DNA from: JAWLFI01 sp964525165
Lineage (GTDB): Bacteria; Bacteroidota; Bacteroidia; Chitinophagales; Saprospiraceae
DNA: 64,000 nucleotides
Assembly (NCBI GenBank): GCA_964525165.1
Contig: CAZGGG010000006.1
Coordinates: 1-64,000 of the forward strand
Direction: 5' to 3'
The translations under genes were made by a program, and so were the position numbers. A model generated the notes under the pieces. That model did not search any database and had not been told where the DNA came from. It saw only the letters and a list, made by a program, of their open reading frames with translations. How positions within the stretch are numbered: position 1 is the first letter of the stretch; every line of letters begins with the position of its first letter. Below, piece by piece: positions 14,771 to 24,281 of this stretch.

Positions 14771-17713
14771 CTAGAGGTTCATCATATATTCATTGAGATT
14801 TTCTTCAGAGTCTAGCTTGAGTTTCTTTCTGAGTCTATATCGCGCGACTTCTACGCCTCGTATGGAAATACCTAATAAGGGGGCGATTTCTTTAGTGGTC
14901 AAGTTTAATTTTAGATAACTACAAAGCTTGAGATCTTTGGGGGTTAGTTCAGGGTGTTGTGTCTTGATTTTCTTGAAGAAGTCATGATGAACCTTTGTAA
15001 AATGGATGGCAAAATCTTCCCAATCTTGCTCGGCTAATTGATCGTTTTTCAAGCGGGTTTCAAGATTTCGTAACTCTTTTCGTGCAGCAGGGTCTTTAAC
15101 CTTGGACTTGATCTCAGAAATTCTATCCTTTACATTATTGATCAATTCATTTTTTTGTAGAATGTGCATGGTTGAAGAGGCGAGCTCTTTATTCTTGAAA
15201 TCTAGTTGTATTTGATAGTTTTCTTGTTTTAGATTCTTGACTTCTGAGTCTGCTTTCTTTTTGGCCTTCAGGATTTGATGTTTTTCTTTCTTTTGTTGCT
15301 GAGTAGGAATAAAAATAGCCAGAAATAGTCCGGCGAAAAACAAAAAGACATAGATGGATAGTGCAAAATTGGAAAGTAAATAGTGACTTTCCACCCTTAC
15401 GATTTCCGAGGCCACAACAGGAAGGATTTTGCCATTATATCTGGCTCTTAATTCGAAGGTGTACATTCCGGACCAGAGATTTTGAAATGACCTTTGTGTT
15501 TCCGTCGTCCAGTTCGTCCAATCTTCACCGGACCCTTTAAGTCTGCTGCTATATTCTATTGAAGAGAAGGGTAGGCCTTCTCCAAGAGCCGAATAAAATA
15601 TTTCGAAGGACTTGACGCCGTAGTCAATTTCAACACTTTCCGTAGAGTCTTTTTGGAGAGAGAAAAGAGTTCGAGGGCCTTTGTCTGTTTGTAGGCCCGT
15701 AACCTGAAGATGGACCGGATAGGGTTCTTGTTGAAGGTCCTGGACAATCACCCCCTTTTCACTGCAGATATAAATATGGGAAGAATCGATGTATAACTGC
15801 TCAAATCCTCCTACAAAGAAATTTTGATGAGCGGCAAGCGTATCTCTTTGTAATTGAGTGCTGGTACCCACAACATTTATGAATAGTCTTCCCAAAAACT
15901 TATCTGTGAGATAAAAGAATTTATCACCAAACTTAAAGATCCTTATCAATCGTTCATTGGCAAACGCATGATTCAATTGAGGGTCGGATTGAAACATTCC
16001 TTTTCGATCATTGAAGGAATAAATACTGCTATCGTTGGATACGAGAAATTGATCGTTCAGTAGATGGCCGTAGCAATTATTTAGATTTTGAATTCCATCA
16101 GAAGAGTCTATCTCAGTAATTTCTGCTTCGGTATAGCCCTTGTTGAATATAATTTTGAAGATGCCTTTATACGGATGGGTGACCCATAATCTAGAGGGTT
16201 TGTCTTTTTTCATAATCCTGGCTGACAACTCGAATCCCGGTATTTTATTTTCCATCAACCAGATGCCTTCTTTTTGGGCCAGGATAAAAATACCATTGTA
16301 GGTTCCTACCGCGATGAGACTATCCTTTAAAGCAACGAATTTCCAACTCCCTACCTCTGTAAAGATGGGGTTCAGCTCATATTTTTCATTTAGATGGAAG
16401 GCACCTTTATTATGAGCCACAAACAGTTCATCATTAATAATATCCAGCCCCCAGCATTCGCCTTCCGAACCGCGTATAAAAATGAAAGGCTTATGCTCCA
16501 AAGGATTGTAATAAGAGGATTTGGGTAAGCGATAAAGCCCGGTACTTGTAGCAAAAATATATTGGCCGTTCCATTGTTCAATATCATAAATGGCTCCCTC
16601 CAATTTGCCATCCGGTGAGAAGGAACTGGGTTCTTGATCCAAAGGGATGACGCAAATTTCTCTATAGGTGGTCAGCCACAACTTTTGGGTATGGTCGACA
16701 GAAATACTGCTAATGGTATTGCTTCTCAGGCCATCTTCCTTATGAATCCACTTCACTAATTTGCCTTGTCTGTCAAAGAGCATTAAGCCGGACAAATAGG
16801 TTCCAATACAAATGAGGTCTTTCTCTGCCCAATAAAACCCGGATTGAATCAGGTTCTGTTGTAGATGCGAGTCACAATTTGTGGACCAGGCTTGATATTG
16901 TCCATTCGTGTATTTATATATTCCATTTGTATTAGTGAGTAAGAGGTGCTCATCATCTGGAAGTAAAAGGATATCAATAATGAAGTCTTCATTAATGGCC
17001 GGAATGGATGCAAAAAGTTCGTAACCGTTTGGAGTGAGACGATGAATTCCCTTGCCCTTAATATGGAAGAGGAGGCCTTGATTTGTTTTTTGGAGGAATG
17101 TGATTTCTCCTCCGGGTTCTATAAGGTCAACTGATTCACTGTCTCTTCCGAATCGTATGATTTGACGATTAGTCCGTAAGATGATATAATCATTGTCCGG
17201 AATAATTTGCCAAATGTCGGAGAGTTTTTCCGTAATAGATTCAGGTAAGACAGGAATTAAATCATGATAGGATTGCAGGCCATCTGTCAGATTATAATAC
17301 CCGAATTCTCCTTGTGCCCCTACATACAGTCGATTGCGTACAGAATCAACCCAAAGCGAACGAATGATGGTTTTTTGAGGTGTGGTTCGCAGGCTCCATC
17401 CATCTTGATCATAAATGAGGATACCATCATTGTTGGCAATAAAGGAAACAGTGTGCCTGAAATGTTCAATATCCCAAGATTGGGTACCTCCCGGGTGCTT
17501 GGTTTTATCAAAACTATACACTTGAGGCGTGCTTATCTCCTCAAATTGTCCAAATGCGGTTGTGAAAATAAAAACTTGTATTAATATTACGTTAAAATAT
17601 TTTAAATGACTGTAGAATAGGTTATTACATATAAATGATAAGTTTAAATGATGTATTAATGATGTATCGTTTTTCAGTCTGTGATGTATCATTGTTGTGT
17701 TAAAATACAACAT
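14771..17713 (-). CDS. Membrane-tethered LuxR-type regulator with periplasmic beta-propeller and triple-Tyr domain
   Basis: From the outer ATG (17713) it has 980 residues; a second ATG at 17692 is equally plausible. A hydrophobic export segment ends near AFGQ (residue ~56). About 600 residues of two-component-regulator-type propeller repeats follow (for example SLWVDSVRNRLYVGAQGEFG, LWVTHPYKGIFKI). Next come a Y_Y_Y domain (~694-765), one membrane helix (~783-803), a basic coiled coil (~805-890) and a LuxR/GerE-like helix-turn-helix (~922-975: LTPKDLKLCSYL, TTKEIAPLLGISIRGVEVAR). There is no histidine kinase and no receiver. It is divergent from SusC, so it probably senses a glycan or its import in the periplasm and switches that operon. 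How a membrane-bound HTH reaches its site is open. Confidence 0.85.
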   Translation of the reverse strand: MLYFNTTMIHHRLKNDTSLIHHLNLSFICNNLFYSHLKYFNVILIQVFIFTTAFGQFEEISTPQVYSFDKTKHPGGTQSWDIEHFRHTVSFIANNDGILIYDQDGWSLRTTPQKTIIRSLWVDSVRNRLYVGAQGEFGYYNLTDGLQSYHDLIPVLPESITEKLSDIWQIIPDNDYIILRTNRQIIRFGRDSESVDLIEPGGEITFLQKTNQGLLFHIKGKGIHRLTPNGYELFASIPAINEDFIIDILLLPDDEHLLLTNTNGIYKYTNGQYQAWSTNCDSHLQQNLIQSGFYWAEKDLICIGTYLSGLMLFDRQGKLVKWIHKEDGLRSNTISSISVDHTQKLWLTTYREICVIPLDQEPSSFSPDGKLEGAIYDIEQWNGQYIFATSTGLYRLPKSSYYNPLEHKPFIFIRGSEGECWGLDIINDELFVAHNKGAFHLNEKYELNPIFTEVGSWKFVALKDSLIAVGTYNGIFILAQKEGIWLMENKIPGFELSARIMKKDKPSRLWVTHPYKGIFKIIFNKGYTEAEITEIDSSDGIQNLNNCYGHLLNDQFLVSNDSSIYSFNDRKGMFQSDPQLNHAFANERLIRIFKFGDKFFYLTDKFLGRLFINVVGTSTQLQRDTLAAHQNFFVGGFEQLYIDSSHIYICSEKGVIVQDLQQEPYPVHLQVTGLQTDKGPRTLFSLQKDSTESVEIDYGVKSFEIFYSALGEGLPFSSIEYSSRLKGSGEDWTNWTTETQRSFQNLWSGMYTFELRARYNGKILPVVASEIVRVESHYLLSNFALSIYVFLFFAGLFLAIFIPTQQQKKEKHQILKAKKKADSEVKNLKQENYQIQLDFKNKELASSTMHILQKNELINNVKDRISEIKSKVKDPAARKELRNLETRLKNDQLAEQDWEDFAIHFTKVHHDFFKKIKTQHPELTPKDLKLCSYLKLNLTTKEIAPLLGISIRGVEVARYRLRKKLKLDSEENLNEYMMNL
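17649..17689. promoter_or_regulatory. Three helically phased TGATGTAT repeats between the regulator and SusC
   Basis: The 8-mer TGATGTAT occurs at 17649-17656, 17660-17667 and 17682-17689, with start-to-start distances of 11 and 22 bp, i.e. whole helical turns. The array lies 70-110 bp upstream of the SusC start and inside, or at, the 5' end of the divergent regulator gene. Same-face direct repeats of this kind are what a dimeric or oligomeric activator site looks like. Binding by the adjacent LuxR-type regulator is an inference. Confidence 0.45.
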
Positions 17714-17758
17714 CCTGCAATTAACAAAAAATAATTTGGAGGTCTACAATCAACGCAT

Positions 17759-20700
17759 ATGAAGAATTTGTACTATCTGGCCGGCCTCATATTATTATGT
17801 GGTTCGGCAGTTTTAGCTCAATCGAATGTTTCAGGAACAGTATTGGATGCTGAAACAGGGGACCCATTAATCGGAGTGAATATTTCCATTGCCTCCAATC
17901 CGTCAGCGGGCACTATAACTGATTACAACGGGAGTTTTACACTCAATGTCAACACAGGTGATACTTTGGTGGTGTCATATATTGGATACCAAACACAATA
18001 TGTACCGGTAACTATTGGAAGCCCCATGAATATTACGCTAGGGTCTAATTCTGAAGTATTAGACGAAGTAGTTGTGGTCGGATATGGCGCTCAAACGAAA
18101 AAAGAAGTAACCGGTTCCGTTGGCATCGTGGATGCTAAAACCATAGAGGAACTCAATGTTACTCAAGTTGATCAAGCTCTACAAGGGCAGGTTGCAGGTG
18201 TCCAAATTACCACAAACTCAGGTTCTCCGGGTAGTACAGCAAATATTCGGATTCGGGGAATATCCACAAACGGAGATAATCGTCCTTTAATTTTGGTTGA
18301 CGGAAACGTTATTGAAGACTTGAGCGTACTCAACCCTAGCGATATTGAGAGTATTCAAGTCCTGAAAGATGCGACGGCCGGTATCTATGGGGTGCGCGCT
18401 GCGAATGGGGTTGTTCTGATTACTACGAAATCAGGAAAATTTAATCAGCCACTTACCATAGATTTCAACGCTTTCGGAGGAATACAAGAGACTTCACGAA
18501 AATTGCCTGTATTAAATGCAACACAATACGGAGCGATTATCAATGAAGGCTTTGTAAATGGTGGTCAGGCTCCTCCCTTTAATGATCTTTCACAATTAGG
18601 TATAGGCACGGATTGGCAAGATGAAGTATTTGAGGCGGCACCCATTTCTAATATTAATCTAACGGCTTCGGCAGGCACAGAAAAGATTTCTTACTCCATT
18701 GGAGGTTCCTATCTAAATCAAGAAGGGATAGTAGGCCCCAAGAAATCTAATTTTGAACGTCTCACAGGAAGGGCAAATGTCACTGCCAATATCATTGAGC
18801 CTTTGAAATTGGAAGGCTCCATCATATATACGTATTCCAACAGGTCAACCTTGCCTGAGAATACATTGGGCTCTGTATTGTTTAATGCTGTGAATATGGC
18901 ACCCACTTTCTCTGTCAGAGATGCTGATGGGAATTATACTTTGGCAGAAGGCCTGGGGAATGAGGTCGTCAATCCGGTGGCACAAATAGAAAATACATTC
19001 AACAACTCCAGAGTGACTCGACTTAGTGGTAGAGGTGCTTTACACTACCAAATATTCGAGCATTTAAAATTCACTTCTGCTTTCCAGTTCAATAGGGCAA
19101 CAGTGCAGGGCATGAATTTCTTTCCTGAACAATTTTATGGTTCTGGTAAAGTGTTTAATATCGACAGAAATCTGTTGACGACTTCTGATGACCTTTATCA
19201 GGATTATACCTGGGATAATTTCCTTACGTATGAGCGAAAATATGGTCAGCATAAAGTGAATTTCCTCTTGGGTTCTTCCGCATTTCAAACAGAAGGATTC
19301 TTAGCAGGTTTCACAGGCTTCGATCTTCCCACTAATAACTTCGACGATGCCTCCATAGATGATGCTTCTGAAGTTATTGATAATTATATAAATGGTGGCG
19401 ATCGTTTTGACGTACGACTTTTGTCTTATTTCACCAGACTTCAATATGATTTCGCCAATAAATATCTGTTTACAGCCTCATTGCGACGAGATGGGTCTTC
19501 TGCTTTTGGTCCAGAGAATAGATTCGGATACTTCCCAACCTTTTCAGCAGGATGGGTGGCTTCGGAAGAAGGATTTCTTGACAATGCGGATTGGATAGAC
19601 CTCTTAAAATTGAGAGCTAGTTTTGGGATCATTGGTAATGATCGAATTGACGCCAATGCATTCCGCTCCTTGTTGAACGGAGAGGGAGCTTATGTATTCA
19701 ACAATGAAATTATTTTTGGTTCCTCGGTTGGCCGTTTGTCCAATCCGGAGATCAAGTGGGAAGAGCAGTATTCTTATAATGTCGGTATTGACTTAAGCAT
19801 GCTCAGTGAGCGACTTACTTTTGGTTTAGAGTTCTTCTTACGTGAGACCAGAGATTTATTGGTCACCGCTCCCGTTTCCGGGATCCTTGGACCGGGCGCG
19901 CCGGGTTCTTCTGCGCCTTTGATTAATGCGGGTACGATACAGAACAGAGGGATTGAGTTCCAAGCAGGATATCTTTGGGATTTAGGCAAAGATCATCAGC
20001 TGAACTTCAATTTTAATGTGACTGCTCTGCAAAATGATGTCCTTTCTGTAAATAACGGAGTAGGTTTTATTCAGGGCGGTGCATTTGGTGTCGGTCAAAG
20101 CCCTCCTTCCAGGATGGAAGTGGGATTCCCCATTGGTTACTTCTATGGATATAAAACAGACGGTGTCTTTCAATCTGCCGCTGAATTGGAGAGTCATGCC
20201 ACTCAACAAGATGCCGGTATTGGTGACTTAAAGTTTGTGGATATCGATGGAGATGGTGCTATCACAGAAGATGATCGGACATATTTAGGAGATCCTATTC
20301 CGGACTTTTTGGCCGGAGGGTCTATACAATACAAATACCGTGGGTTTGATCTTGGTGTCACCGTTTATGGAACTTTCGGAAATGAAGTCGTAAGAAACTA
20401 TGAGCGTGTGCAGCCTTTGACCAATAAGAGTGCCTACTCTTTAGACAGATGGACGGGTCCGAACTCAACTAATGAAGACCCTAGACAGACCATCGGCGCA
20501 ACTTCCAACTACCTGTTTTCTGACTATTATGTAGAAGATGGGAGTTACCTCCGAATTCAAAATGCACAGCTAGGGTACAACTTTAGTAATGTCAAATGGG
20601 CTAAGAATATCCGCGTCTATGTGTCTGTCAATAATTTATTCACTTTTACCCGCTACAGAGGATATGATCCTACTGCTTCAGCAGGATCGCCTATTGGTGC

Positions 20701-20767
20701 CGGCATTGATTATGGTTTCTACCCTGTACCCAGAACGTATATGCTAGGGTTTAATGCAAAATTCTAA
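17759..20767 (+). CDS. SusC/RagA-family TonB-linked outer-membrane transporter
   Basis: This 1002-residue TonB-dependent barrel imports glycan or peptide oligomers captured by the partner SusD lipoprotein. A signal peptide (1-20, ending VLAQ) is followed by a carboxypeptidase-regulatory-like domain (NVSGTVLDAETGDPLIGVNI, ~22-95), then the linker LDEVVVVGYGAQTKKEVTGS typical of SusC. The plug has IRIRGISTNGDNRPLILVDG near residue 160, and a long beta-barrel ends in an aromatic strand (MLGFNAKF). The C-terminal barrel also contains a DIDGDGAITEDDRTYLGD loop common in SusC proteins. It is the first gene of a four-gene operon and is divergent from a LuxR-type regulator. The SusD stop-start spacing (5 bp) supports coexpression. 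Confidence 0.95.
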   Translation: MKNLYYLAGLILLCGSAVLAQSNVSGTVLDAETGDPLIGVNISIASNPSAGTITDYNGSFTLNVNTGDTLVVSYIGYQTQYVPVTIGSPMNITLGSNSEVLDEVVVVGYGAQTKKEVTGSVGIVDAKTIEELNVTQVDQALQGQVAGVQITTNSGSPGSTANIRIRGISTNGDNRPLILVDGNVIEDLSVLNPSDIESIQVLKDATAGIYGVRAANGVVLITTKSGKFNQPLTIDFNAFGGIQETSRKLPVLNATQYGAIINEGFVNGGQAPPFNDLSQLGIGTDWQDEVFEAAPISNINLTASAGTEKISYSIGGSYLNQEGIVGPKKSNFERLTGRANVTANIIEPLKLEGSIIYTYSNRSTLPENTLGSVLFNAVNMAPTFSVRDADGNYTLAEGLGNEVVNPVAQIENTFNNSRVTRLSGRGALHYQIFEHLKFTSAFQFNRATVQGMNFFPEQFYGSGKVFNIDRNLLTTSDDLYQDYTWDNFLTYERKYGQHKVNFLLGSSAFQTEGFLAGFTGFDLPTNNFDDASIDDASEVIDNYINGGDRFDVRLLSYFTRLQYDFANKYLFTASLRRDGSSAFGPENRFGYFPTFSAGWVASEEGFLDNADWIDLLKLRASFGIIGNDRIDANAFRSLLNGEGAYVFNNEIIFGSSVGRLSNPEIKWEEQYSYNVGIDLSMLSERLTFGLEFFLRETRDLLVTAPVSGILGPGAPGSSAPLINAGTIQNRGIEFQAGYLWDLGKDHQLNFNFNVTALQNDVLSVNNGVGFIQGGAFGVGQSPPSRMEVGFPIGYFYGYKTDGVFQSAAELESHATQQDAGIGDLKFVDIDGDGAITEDDRTYLGDPIPDFLAGGSIQYKYRGFDLGVTVYGTFGNEVVRNYERVQPLTNKSAYSLDRWTGPNSTNEDPRQTIGATSNYLFSDYYVEDGSYLRIQNAQLGYNFSNVKWAKNIRVYVSVNNLFTFTRYRGYDPTASAGSPIGAGIDYGFYPVPRTYMLGFNAKF

Positions 20768-20771
20768 TTCC

Positions 20772-22229
20772 ATGAGAAATAAACTTTTAATTACCCTCTT
20801 AGCTGTTGCTTTGTTTGTACCTACATCTTGCAGTGATAATTATGTAGATGTGGATTCTTTTGATGAGAATTCTGAAAACTATTTTAATAGCGAGCAAGAC
20901 TATCAGGATGCTTTGATTGCAGCTTATGATATGCTGCAATCTACTTATCTGAATGTCTTGTTAGGAGAGATTGCTTCAGATAATACGCTCGCCGGCGGAG
21001 AGTCTGCTACAGATGTGCCCGGTATCCAGGAGATTGATGATATGAGGCATACAGAAGTCAATCAACAACTACAGGATATTTGGAGTTGGATGTATGCAGG
21101 CATTAATCGGACGGACTATATACTAGAATTTCAGGATAAAACAGATTTTGAAGGCAAAGATGCTGTCATAGGGCAAACCAGATTTTTACGTGCATATTAC
21201 TACTTCGAGTTAGTGAAATGGTTTGGACCAGTTCCATTATCCAATGACGCCCGACTACAATTCGGTGCTCAGGATGTCATAGACAGATCATCCACAGAAG
21301 CTGTTTATCAATCCATCGAAGAGGATCTTCAAGAAGCGATAAGCTTGCTGACAAATGAAGATAAAGGAACAGGCCGTGCAACTAAGGCTGCTGCCCAGGC
21401 ACTTTTGGGGAAAGTTTACTTATTCCAGAATAAATTTTCAGATGCAGCATCCGTATTAGGCGATGTGATCCTTTCTCAGGAGCATGATTTGATGGAGGAC
21501 TTTAGTTTGATCTTTGAAAACGACTATGAAAATAACAAGGAGTCCGTTTTTGAAATTCAGTATACGGATAAAGAGGGAGCGGGCTTTGGATGCTTACAGT
21601 GCAGTGAAGGAAATGTTGCAGTAGGTTTTAATGGCCCAAGGAATTATACGGGCCCGGCTTTTGAATCAGGCTTTAGTTTTAATGTACCAGTTCAATCTTT
21701 ATATGATTTATACGAAGAAGGAGATGTGAGACGGGACATTGGAATTTTAAACATAGTGAGTTGGGCAGACACCACAGGTGCGACTTATGCCGAAGGTTTC
21801 GAGCATACAGGATTTTTTAACCGGAAGTATATTCCGCGGCAAGGAGACCTGAATACAGGAGACCAAAATCTTACCAACCCAAATAATTATAGAGCTATAC
21901 GATATGCGGACGTACTATTGATGGCCGCAGAGGCCCTAAATAGAGGCGGAATTGACGATGGTCAAGCTTTAATCTATTTGAATCGCGTAAGAGAGCGGGC
22001 AGGTTTAGACCCGATTAATTTAGGAGGGGCTCAGCTGACAGAAGCCATATGGCAAGAAAGAAGATTGGAATTATCCGGCGAAGGGCATCGTTTCTTTGAT
22101 TTGGTTAGAACGGAGCGTGCTCAGGATTTTATTGATGGATTTGAGGTAGGAAAGCATGAAATATTTCCTATTCCCAGAATTGAAATTGAATTAGCAGGCA
22201 ATAGATGGATGCAAAATCCAGGCTATTAA
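20772..22229 (+). CDS. SusD/RagB-family nutrient-binding lipoprotein
   Basis: This outer-membrane lipoprotein caps the SusC barrel and captures the ligand. From the ATG at 20772 (485 residues) the signal peptide is MRNKLLITLLAVALFVPTSC with Cys20 as the lipidation site. An upstream in-frame ATG at 20754 overlaps SusC and makes a poorer signal. SusD features: an N-terminal TPR-rich part (YFNSEQDYQDALIAAYDML, TRFLRAYYYFELVKWFG, RATKAAAQALLGKVYLFQ), then YRAIRYADVLLMAAEALNR, LNRVRERAGL and ERRLELSGEGHRFFDLVRT. The last of these is the near-invariant C-terminal signature. A short Cys pair (GCLQCSEG near 275) is unusual and might form a disulfide. Confidence 0.95.
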   Translation: MRNKLLITLLAVALFVPTSCSDNYVDVDSFDENSENYFNSEQDYQDALIAAYDMLQSTYLNVLLGEIASDNTLAGGESATDVPGIQEIDDMRHTEVNQQLQDIWSWMYAGINRTDYILEFQDKTDFEGKDAVIGQTRFLRAYYYFELVKWFGPVPLSNDARLQFGAQDVIDRSSTEAVYQSIEEDLQEAISLLTNEDKGTGRATKAAAQALLGKVYLFQNKFSDAASVLGDVILSQEHDLMEDFSLIFENDYENNKESVFEIQYTDKEGAGFGCLQCSEGNVAVGFNGPRNYTGPAFESGFSFNVPVQSLYDLYEEGDVRRDIGILNIVSWADTTGATYAEGFEHTGFFNRKYIPRQGDLNTGDQNLTNPNNYRAIRYADVLLMAAEALNRGGIDDGQALIYLNRVRERAGLDPINLGGAQLTEAIWQERRLELSGEGHRFFDLVRTERAQDFIDGFEVGKHEIFPIPRIEIELAGNRWMQNPGY

Positions 22230-22249
22230 TAATGATAAAACAAACAAAC

Positions 22250-24274
22250 ATGAAAAATATATTGGGACTCTTTTTGGCAGGAATCTTATTGCTGGGTACC
22301 TCTTGCAGAGAAGAGATTACAGACTATGCTTTTAATGAGATTTCTGCACCTTCTGAGGTGAGTGCGGCATTTGATATGGCTCAAGATGCTTCAGGAACTG
22401 TCACCGTCACGCCTACTGCAGTAGGGGCTAACTTGTTTTCGGTGAATTTTGGTGATGGATCAGATGTTCAAGAAGTGATTCCGGGCGAAGGCGCAACCCA
22501 TACCTACGGGAGTGAAGGGGAATTTGAAATAAAGGTGATTGCTACCGGAATCACCGGATTAACCAGTGAGTTTACAAAAACGATAACCATTTCATTCCAG
22601 GCACCGGAAAACTTGAGCGTAGACCTAAGCATAGATCCTTTGGATCCATTTACAGTGGTTGTGACACCTACTGCTGACTTTGCATCGATGTACGATGTCT
22701 CCTTTGGTATTACTGTTCAGGTGGACACAACTATTCTGGATGGTGAAAGCGTATCCTATACTTATCCTGATTTAGGGGTGTATGTGATTAGCGTTACCGC
22801 AAAAGGGGCTAGTGCGACTACAATTACCGCAACGGACTCTATAGAGATATTAGGTGCCACAGATCCCATTTCGCTACCCATCGATTTCGAGAGTACAGTC
22901 GTGAATTATAATTTTTTCTCTTTCGGTCCTGATGGGGATTTTACGACAGTCATCGATAACCCCGCTCCGGATGCCGTAAATACAAGTGAGAAAGTGGGAT
23001 CTTTCTTGAAAGTCCAGGGATCCCAAGTTTGGGCCGGAACCGTTTGCACTTTAGGCGATCCCATAGATCTAAGCAGGGGCGATAAAATTTCTATGAAGGT
23101 GTGGTCTCCTAAAGAAGGAATTCCTGTTTTGTTTAAACTAGAAAATTTTGACAATCCGGACATCTTTTTTGAGGTCCAAGCGACCACGAATACCTCTGAC
23201 GAGTGGGAGGAATTAGTATTTGATCTATCTATGATTGATGCTACTCAAAGCTATCAAAAAATTGCTGTGTTCTTTGATTTTGGAACGGCCGGAGATGAGT
23301 CAAGGTATTATTTTGATGATATAGGATTCTTTCGTTCAAACCCTCCGGTAGGAGAGGATATTGAGGATTTCGAAGGTATGGCTCCTTCTTTTGAAGTATT
23401 TGGAAATGTAGATCCGGTTCAATTAATAGTAAATCCTGATGCCAGCGGTTCCAACACAAGCTCAACTGTGGCTCAGTTTACGAAAAATATGGGATCTGAA
23501 CCTTGGGCAGGTAATTACTTTGAAATCAGCGAGCCGCTAGACTTGATGAGTAATTCTTGCCTGGCATTCCAGCTTTGGTCGCCTAAAAGTGGCATCACCG
23601 TCAAGCTCAAGTTAGAGAATGCAGATGCATCCATTACACATGAAGTGGATGTGGTCAATACCACAGCGAATGCCTGGGAAGAGTTAGAATTTGATTTTTC
23701 CGAAGCACCTATGGCTGATTATGTAAGAATTGTAACTTTCTTTGAGTTTGGGACGCCGGGTGATGACGCACTTTATTACTTCGATCAATTCAAGTATTGT
23801 GGTGCTAGTGGACCCCAAAAAACGCTATTGGAAGACTTTGAAATGGGGGGTGTCAGTTTTGAAAATTTTGGTAATATTGATACGATTGCCTTAATCTCGA
23901 ACCCGGATGCCTCAGGTTTGAATACCACAGCCACCGTCGCCCAATTGACGAAAAATGCAGGTTCAGAACCCTGGGCCGGAGCCTTTTTCGAGAATGGCTC
24001 TACCTTCGCGAAAGCAGATTTTTCCGGCTTTGAATTTTTAAGCTGGGCACCCAAAAGTGGTATCACTGTGAAGTTGAAAATTGAGAATCAAGATGCTTCC
24101 ATTACACATGAAGTAGATGTAGTCAATACTACAGCGAATGCTTGGGAACGACTGACCTATGATTTCTCAGAGGCTCCTGAAGCAGATTATGTCAGAGTCG
24201 TGGTCTTCTTCGATTTTGGGGTAGCCGGGGATGACTCTGCTTATTATTTTGACGAATTCTATACCATCCAATAA
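22250..24274 (+). CDS. Surface lipoprotein with PKD-like and three tandem binding-like domains
   Basis: The protein has 674 residues from the ATG at 22250 (alternatives at 22232 and 22205), with lipobox LLGTSC. After an acidic linker come two PKD/Ig-like domains (FSVNFGDGSD, THTYGSEGEFEIKV; then SYTYPDLGVYVISVTA). Three ~156-residue repeats follow, each with an FE/DFE start, an LDLS-type loop, WSPK(S/E)GI, LKLEN, a WEEL/WERL strand and (V/F)FFDFGxxGD, YYFD. The last two are close copies. This order of strands resembles carbohydrate-binding modules in SusE/SusF-position surface glycan-binding proteins, and position after SusC/SusD supports that role. No catalytic residues are evident, and the glycan is unknown. 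Confidence 0.8.
   Translation: MKNILGLFLAGILLLGTSCREEITDYAFNEISAPSEVSAAFDMAQDASGTVTVTPTAVGANLFSVNFGDGSDVQEVIPGEGATHTYGSEGEFEIKVIATGITGLTSEFTKTITISFQAPENLSVDLSIDPLDPFTVVVTPTADFASMYDVSFGITVQVDTTILDGESVSYTYPDLGVYVISVTAKGASATTITATDSIEILGATDPISLPIDFESTVVNYNFFSFGPDGDFTTVIDNPAPDAVNTSEKVGSFLKVQGSQVWAGTVCTLGDPIDLSRGDKISMKVWSPKEGIPVLFKLENFDNPDIFFEVQATTNTSDEWEELVFDLSMIDATQSYQKIAVFFDFGTAGDESRYYFDDIGFFRSNPPVGEDIEDFEGMAPSFEVFGNVDPVQLIVNPDASGSNTSSTVAQFTKNMGSEPWAGNYFEISEPLDLMSNSCLAFQLWSPKSGITVKLKLENADASITHEVDVVNTTANAWEELEFDFSEAPMADYVRIVTFFEFGTPGDDALYYFDQFKYCGASGPQKTLLEDFEMGGVSFENFGNIDTIALISNPDASGLNTTATVAQLTKNAGSEPWAGAFFENGSTFAKADFSGFEFLSWAPKSGITVKLKIENQDASITHEVDVVNTTANAWERLTYDFSEAPEADYVRVVVFFDFGVAGDDSAYYFDEFYTIQ
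23353..24271 (+). repeat. Near-duplicate binding domains 2 and 3 (468-bp period)
   Basis: Domains 2 and 3 of the preceding lipoprotein are in register at 468 bp (156 codons). Both contain DASITHEVDVVNTTANAWE, encoded by clearly similar but not identical DNA. Domain 1 aligns at about 471 bp but is more diverged (EWEELVFDLS against AWEELEFDFS). This order points to a recent 2/3 duplication after an older 1/2 split. Confidence 0.75.
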
Positions 24275-24281
24275 AATTGTA

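Noticed and set aside
14723..14775. Possible terminator in the holA/regulator gap
   Set aside because: Only short, mismatched complementarity around GGCTCTGGGGCCTAGAG; no stable stem with a T-run.
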